A stretch of 48,635 nt of DNA from Bacteroidota bacterium. GTDB taxonomy: Bacteria > Bacteroidota > Bacteroidia > JACPRZ01. The notes beneath the pieces were generated by a model that saw only the letters and a list, made by a program, of their open reading frames with translations, was not told where the DNA came from and searched no databases. A program made the position numbers and the translations under genes. The stretch is taken from the NCBI GenBank assembly GCA_016193485.1, contig JACPRZ010000053.1, positions 1 to 48,635 of the forward strand, in the 5' to 3' direction. This document shows positions 44,458 to 48,635 of the stretch, piece by piece (position 1 is the first letter of the stretch; each line of letters opens with the position of its first letter).

Positions 44458-44495
44458 TGGTGCAGAGAAGGTGCTGAGCAGAGAAGGTGCACGAG
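44430..44495. repeat. RHS junction repeat, copy D
   Basis: ACCAATTTTCGCTATAGTG, TTTATCATTGG, then AGAGAAGGTGC twice (an internal direct repeat). It separates candidate immunity gene 2 from RHS module 3 and supplies the start codon of that module. Confidence 0.65.
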
Positions 44496-44502
44496 TCTTT
44501 GT

Positions 44503-44814
44503 TTATGTATTTAATTTCCTAATCTTTGAATAATAATAGAACGGAGAATAAAAAATCGTCAAGAAAAATAGGCCCAGTAAAGTTTTTAAATCTTTATCAT
44601 TTTTGTTCCAGAATATTAGGTTATTAACCCATAAGATAAGAGATAAAATACCCAGAAAGTAAGTTATACCAAGTCCTAAAAATCCTTTAGCCATTACCTC
44701 TATTACCCTTTTGTAAAAGTCAACATCAATTGGTAATGTTAGAAAAGGAAATAAACAATAGGGTATAAAAATAATATTAGCAATAAAGCAAATAAATAGA
44801 ATCTTAGATTTCAT
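44503..44814 (-). CDS. Candidate immunity protein 2, small membrane protein
   Basis: 103 residues with about three hydrophobic helices (ILFICFIANIIFIPYCLF, GLGITYFLGILSLILWVN, LLGLFFLTIFYSPFYYY) and charged ends. No family recognised. It starts 3 nt after RHS module 2 stops, so expression is coupled. Small polytopic membrane proteins are a common immunity form against pore-forming or membrane-active toxins, but this is inference from position. Confidence 0.55.
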   Translation of the reverse strand: MKSKILFICFIANIIFIPYCLFPFLTLPIDVDFYKRVIEVMAKGFLGLGITYFLGILSLILWVNNLIFWNKNDKDLKTLLGLFFLTIFYSPFYYYSKIRKLNT

Positions 44815-44817
44815 GAT

Positions 44818-46284
44818 TTATTTTTTTGGTTTAGGTTTTTCTTCTTCCTTTTTTATTGGTGTTTCCGGCAGATATGTTCCTTCAGCACCTACTGAAATCT
44901 CTAATCCAAATACAAAAGGATGAACCCCTAATCCGGCCGAAAGATTTAGGAGCTCTTCATAGGTTTGACCCTCCTCACTTTTTTTAGTAATTTCTTTTAC
45001 TATCCCTCTTCTTATCTCTTCAATTTTTTTTGTGAAGACCGGATGTTCAAAAGCACCATATTCCTCAGCTTTTTTAGCTCCATAAAATAACCATACATCA
45101 TAGCCAGCAGAATAAGGAATATTTTTAAGTTCGCCAGCTGTTGATATTGCCCACCCTTTTTCTTTAGTGTATTCTAAGTAAAACCTTCTGCTACCTTCTG
45201 CAACCCCACCTTGAATTACACCTCCGATAGGAACACCAAGTTTTAATTCTGCACCTAATTGCAGGCCAAGTGATCCTTTAATCTCAACATAAAACTGAAT
45301 ATTATCACTATTTGGTTTTTTAATAGCAGGTTCCTCTTTCTTGATTTCAGGTTTTTCACCCTGTAAACCATCCATTTCAATAAACCAAATCGGGTTATTA
45401 CTATGAAACTGGTAAGGCGACAATTCAGGAAAATTTCTGAATAACGGGTCAGTACTTGGCGGCCTCATAATGCGGGGGTCGTATAACCGTGCGTCAAAGT
45501 CATACAGATTTCCATTTCCGTAAACTTCATCAATTTTCAATTTACCATTAAATCCGAAAGAATAATCCGTACTATTAAAACTGCGTCCGGGTTGCAGCAT
45601 CCCTCCTGCATACATATTACTCACACTCACCACCTCACCCGTAAAATCCGTTGCCACCCCCCCTGTAATGGTTGCGAACTTCCTGTCGCTTAATACGGCC
45701 CGCACTGAGCCCAGATGGTCTTTCATTTCATATTCCTTCTTTAAGTTCCTCGTAAATATGGCAGCGTTCACCGGAGGGGGGGTAAGGGTTTCAACGCCTG
45801 TAACAGGGTCTTTTGTTTTTACCAGAAGAGCCGGCTTATATTCTCCCAACCGGTCGCTGCCATAGAGAGGCGCTTCCACCATGCGGTACTCAAAATTGTT
45901 TGGAGTAAACTTCTTTTCGTAAATCGCCATGATGTTGCCGCTCGCATCGCGCACATAAAAGGTTGTTATGTTGTTCGGGTTGGGTTTGTATATTGTAGGT
46001 CCGCCCATTACGGGAACCAATATAAGCGAAGGAAATATAATTGCTTTGATTGCCCGGTTTCCCTGCGCATCGTAAGTGAAATTGAGTGTGGGGTCATTTT
46101 TGTTTAAATGTATTATCCGTTTTACTTTTCCATAAACAGTCCACTCAATTTGTTTTATTTTTTCTTTGGCGTCTTTGGTTAAGTTTCCAATGGCATCATA
46201 AGCGTAGTTTCCGCTGCTCTGGTCGTCAAGGTCGCTTGTCCAGTTGCCTGATTGCAGGTTATCGTCTAAATTACCCAAATCCAT
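44818..46284 (-). CDS. RHS core C-terminal module 2 with variable tip
   Basis: 488 residues, no signal peptide. The core (NYAYDAIGNLTKDAKEKI, FTYDAQGNRAIKAI, MKDHLGSVRAVLSDRKF, RLYDPRIMRPPSTDP, SPYQFHSNNPIWFIEMDGLQ) matches module 3 closely. The tip after ~320 is different: a Lys/Glu/Pro linker (KPEIKKEEPAIKKP), a Gly-rich beta region (KGSLGLQLGAELKLGVPIGG), YSAGYDVWLFYGAKKAEEYG, and an acidic/basic tail. No catalytic motif recognised. The ATG is 2 nt after the stop of candidate immunity gene 1, showing end-to-end packing of cassettes. Confidence 0.85.
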   Translation of the reverse strand: MDLGNLDDNLQSGNWTSDLDDQSSGNYAYDAIGNLTKDAKEKIKQIEWTVYGKVKRIIHLNKNDPTLNFTYDAQGNRAIKAIIFPSLILVPVMGGPTIYKPNPNNITTFYVRDASGNIMAIYEKKFTPNNFEYRMVEAPLYGSDRLGEYKPALLVKTKDPVTGVETLTPPPVNAAIFTRNLKKEYEMKDHLGSVRAVLSDRKFATITGGVATDFTGEVVSVSNMYAGGMLQPGRSFNSTDYSFGFNGKLKIDEVYGNGNLYDFDARLYDPRIMRPPSTDPLFRNFPELSPYQFHSNNPIWFIEMDGLQGEKPEIKKEEPAIKKPNSDNIQFYVEIKGSLGLQLGAELKLGVPIGGVIQGGVAEGSRRFYLEYTKEKGWAISTAGELKNIPYSAGYDVWLFYGAKKAEEYGAFEHPVFTKKIEEIRRGIVKEITKKSEEGQTYEELLNLSAGLGVHPFVFGLEISVGAEGTYLPETPIKKEEEKPKPKK

Positions 46285-46286
46285 TA

Positions 46287-46778
46287 TTAAAAAGTAATTT
46301 CAAAAATATTGTAATTTACAGGAAACTTATTGTATGGGATAATTTTTTTATTTTTAAATTTTTTCTTTGAATTAATCGAATAGTAAAAAATTAATTTTTT
46401 TACGGTAGTTATTTCGTTTGGAATCCGAAATTTAAATACAAACATATCATTTGGCATTATACAATATCGGGTAAATGGTGCATGATCAACTTCAAATTCA
46501 GTATGGCTTATATTAATAATTTGATTTGAAGTTAATGAATCGCTATATGATAAAAAATTATCAACAAAGTGAAGATTATAATAATCAACTGCAGAAGATA
46601 GATATAAGCATATTGAATTATTTTTATTCCCTAAAATAGCAACGTAGTTTTGTGAAGAACTATCTTTTGATAATTTAATTATTTCAAAATAAAACAGATT
46701 ATTGTTTGATATTTGACAAAAATTACTATTAAAGAAAAATAATGATAATAATATAAAATTTGTACACTTTAAAACCAT
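46287..46778 (-). CDS. Candidate immunity protein 1, exported
   Basis: 163 residues, AT-rich, with a signal peptide (NFILLSLFFFNSNFCQ, possible lipobox Cys) and a beta-rich soluble domain (NSICLYLSSAVDYYN, FTRYCIMPNDMFVFKF). No family recognised. It begins 2 nt after RHS module 1 stops and ends 2 nt before module 2 begins. An exported location would suit protection against a protease toxin acting in the periplasm. Function is inferred from position only. Confidence 0.55.
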   Translation of the reverse strand: MVLKCTNFILLSLFFFNSNFCQISNNNLFYFEIIKLSKDSSSQNYVAILGNKNNSICLYLSSAVDYYNLHFVDNFLSYSDSLTSNQIINISHTEFEVDHAPFTRYCIMPNDMFVFKFRIPNEITTVKKLIFYYSINSKKKFKNKKIIPYNKFPVNYNIFEITF

Positions 46779-46780
46779 GC

Positions 46781-47722
46781 TTAATATTTTGTTGGTATTG
46801 TATGGTAAGGATCAGGTTTCCTTTCAATTATATGATGGAGCCGTCTGACTTTATTTTCGTATTCAATTGTCAATTCACCTTGATCGACTTTTTTTAAGAT
46901 ATAACGATAATATCCATGGCCTCCAATTTCATGAAAAGGAACAATATAAGAAGGGTAGCTTGTTCTTCCACCAGTAACTGCCTCGACAGAACCTGGTCTA
47001 CGACCAGTCCAATAAATTGTAACACCTGATTTCCCTGTCCAATCCAATTCTTTTGTGCCAGGTTTTACATTAGGTACGGTAGCGGCTCCGCCAAGTTGCC
47101 ATAATTCAACAAATTCAAGACTTTTAGTTGTAGCTTTTTGTACAATAGGAATTTGCGTATACCAATGTGATTTTTTTAATGTAAATACGATATCATTTTC
47201 AATTGCAGAATTAATATTTTCAAGAATACCTTGTTGCTCAGTACTTAACTTACTTGCTTTCAGAGGGTCAATTTGTAATTTTCCCTTTTCGAAATAAAAT
47301 GGATTTTCTTCTTTAGTAACATTTAAACCTTTAGATAATTTTCTCAATATTCGTTTTTCTTTAAATCCTGTTACTATTACCGTATCCCCCATCGGATCGC
47401 TGAACCAAATCGGATTTCCATTAAAACAGGAGTATGGGCTAATAGACAGGTCGGGTTTGGGGTCGGTGTTCCATCTTCCGTTTCCTCCTAATCTTGCATC
47501 ATATTCCCAATACAAAGCAGTGTAATGGTCGGGAGTGATTTCATTTACCTTCTCTTGTGAGTTAAATCCAAAAGAATATTCAGAAGGATTGAAAGTGCGT
47601 CCCGGTTGCAGCATCCCCCCTGCGTTTAAGTTAATGCACTTTTTCGGTCGCATTTCCTTTTTTTCAGGGCTTACCCAAAAAAATTGCTCGGTTTTTCTAT
47701 ATGTCGCTGTCTCTGTAAACAA
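46781..47722 (-). CDS. RHS module 1 with HExxH metalloprotease-like tip
   Basis: 313 residues. The core is very short, starting at NAGGMLQPGRTFNPSEYSFG and closing at SPYSCFNGNPIWFSDPMGD. The tip (~100-313) contains HEIGGH (residues 264-269), a zincin zinc-binding HExxH motif, and YENKVRR about 20 residues later, which recalls the E..EN..R helix of RHS-linked metallopeptidase toxins. The likely activity is proteolysis of a target-cell protein. The first ~30 residues (MFTETATYRKTEQFF) do not match RHS and may come from a broken neighbour or a false start. The orphan form has no export signal, so it may be a silent cassette. Confidence 0.8.
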   Translation of the reverse strand: MFTETATYRKTEQFFWVSPEKKEMRPKKCINLNAGGMLQPGRTFNPSEYSFGFNSQEKVNEITPDHYTALYWEYDARLGGNGRWNTDPKPDLSISPYSCFNGNPIWFSDPMGDTVIVTGFKEKRILRKLSKGLNVTKEENPFYFEKGKLQIDPLKASKLSTEQQGILENINSAIENDIVFTLKKSHWYTQIPIVQKATTKSLEFVELWQLGGAATVPNVKPGTKELDWTGKSGVTIYWTGRRPGSVEAVTGGRTSYPSYIVPFHEIGGHGYYRYILKKVDQGELTIEYENKVRRLHHIIERKPDPYHTIPTKY

Positions 47723-47980
47723 GTGATTTTTTTAACAGTGTATCAGTGCACAAAGATAGTTCATTTTTTTATTTCATCATGAGGTTTTTTCGGGGTTCGT
47801 TTACCTGTTCTCCGGTGAAAGAAAAAAAATCATCGCTCGATTTTTTGTAAAGTAATAGCGAAGGGTTAGCTTTGTGCGGCTTGCCCTGAGCGTAGCCGAA
47901 GGGTTTACTCTTTGTCAACCTGGGGCAATTTGAACTCATGTCGGGGTGACCACGGAGTAACTGCGGGGGGATTAACAAAG
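47723..47980. other. Spacer with a palindromic repeat, no gene
   Basis: 258 bases. It holds CCCTGAGCGTAGCCGAAGGG (47883-47902), a palindromic element common in Bacteroidota genomes, and a G6 run at 47965-47970. A 73-codon frame through it is only the translation of the repeat and is not called. Confidence 0.6.
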
Positions 47981-48634
47981 TTATTTGCAAAACTGTCCAA
48001 TTTCTTTTTCCACTTTATCGTAACCCCATTGTTTTGAAATTTTAAAGTTCAAACAGGCGGCAGTAGTTTCTCCCAATTGCAGTTTGATCACTCCGAGCGA
48101 ATAATATCCGATTTGAAGCATGCTGATATAAAGTTCCTTTCGCAAGGGGTCGTTGTCGTAACCTGCTTTTGAAACCTCAATGGATTTTTCAATGGTTTGC
48201 AGTGCATCTTCCCGCAGGCCGATGTAAAACTGACACATCCCGGCTTTATGCAACGCTTCAGCATAGATAAAAACCATTTCGGGTGTCTTAGATTTTTGTT
48301 CAAAAAGTAATTCCATGGCGCGGTCAAAAAAAATATAAGAATTCTGATAGTCGCGTTTTAGAAAATAACAAGTGCCTCCCCGCCACATGATTTTTATTTT
48401 CTGCATCTCGGTCAGTTCATATTTCAGAAGCGGAAATAAAACGGTAAGGGCGGAATCATATTGTCTGTTTTTTATGAAATCAACCGATACATCTTCAATC
48501 AAACTGTCTATCGCATGTGCTGAAAGTGGACGAATTGCTGTTTTTCCAAGATGGAGCGAACCATCATCGGTTAAGTTTTTCAGTTCGCTCACCGATGCGG
48601 CAAAGGACATGTTCTGCGTCAGATACTTTACAAA
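47981..48634 (-). CDS. TPR-like helical repeat protein, N-terminus beyond window
   Basis: The frame is open to the right edge (FVKYLTQN precedes the first ATG at 48610), so the real start is probably outside. The visible 217 residues form paired helices of TPR type: DFIKNRQYDSALTVLFPLL, GGTCYFLKRDYQNSYIFFDR, ALHKAGMCQFYIGLREDALQ, and a C-terminal CLNFKISKQWGYDKVEKEI that echoes the end of the TPR protein at 39851-40468. The function is unknown. It lies upstream of the RHS array on the same strand, 258 nt away. Confidence 0.75.
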   Translation of the reverse strand, partial: FVKYLTQNMSFAASVSELKNLTDDGSLHLGKTAIRPLSAHAIDSLIEDVSVDFIKNRQYDSALTVLFPLLKYELTEMQKIKIMWRGGTCYFLKRDYQNSYIFFDRAMELLFEQKSKTPEMVFIYAEALHKAGMCQFYIGLREDALQTIEKSIEVSKAGYDNDPLRKELYISMLQIGYYSLGVIKLQLGETTAACLNFKISKQWGYDKVEKEIGQFCK

Positions 48635-48635
48635 T

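Noticed and set aside
41897..44495. The four junction repeats as a CRISPR-like array
   Set aside because: Only four diverged copies, with spacings from 40 to nearly 2000 bases and coding sequence between; no cas genes are present.
47769..47990. 73-codon frame on the minus strand
   Set aside because: It is mostly the translation of an intergenic palindromic repeat (SKPFGYAQGKP) with no start context or homologous domain.

Overview
The window comes from the chromosome of a member of the Bacteroidota, probably an uncultured gliding or T9SS-equipped lineage. Supporting signs are three PKD-repeat surface proteins (two with a visible gliding-motility-type C-terminal sorting domain, the third cut by the window edge), a PorP/SprF-family outer-membrane protein, lipoproteins and TlpA-like thioredoxins typical of the phylum, weak Shine-Dalgarno sites, and several TAnnTTTG promoter boxes, in the best case with a TTTG box about 20 nt upstream. 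No tRNA, rRNA or CRISPR array was recognised.

Region by region. 1-12.7 kb (minus strand): a DUF2341/PKD adhesin running off the left edge, an ABC exporter, a TPR-SpoIIE phosphatase and a 1797-residue adhesin with nine Ig-like repeats and seven PKD domains. 12.8-16.5 kb (plus): an AT-rich island with an amino-methyltransferase, an unknown protein, an Fe-S HhH-GPD glycosylase-like protein and a PD-(D/E)XK restriction-endonuclease-like protein, bordered by a fragment of an alkyltransferase gene. 16.5-31.7 kb: housekeeping genes (bifunctional nuclease, nucleoside transporter, thyA, class IV aminotransferase, TlpA-like lipoprotein, YciO-like protein, dxr-rseP, an MFS transporter, NhaD, gyrB). 31.8-36.2 kb (minus): carbamoyltransferase, EamA transporter, uppP, DUF5989 and SxtJ-like genes. 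36.3-40.5 kb (plus): PKD-CTD protein, Uma2, PorP/SprF, a PD-(D/E)XK-like protein and a TPR protein. 40.5-42.5 kb: a graveyard with a damaged HEPN/MNT pair, an aspartyl protease between direct repeats and an IS transposase fragment. 42.5-47.7 kb (minus): three tandem RHS C-terminal modules, each followed at once by a small unrelated ORF, which reads as a polymorphic-toxin cassette array. 48.0 kb to the end: a TPR gene open at the right edge.

Two things stand out as possibly undescribed: the RHS tip/immunity array with a repeated junction sequence, and the methyltransferase-ORF-glycosylase-nuclease island. A third theme is sequence-level: palindromic elements have entered reading frames (thyA, the carbamoyltransferase, perhaps the SpoIIE phosphatase), and G7-G9/C7-C9 tracts are far more common than composition predicts. 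All family assignments were made by reading the sequence; no database was searched.
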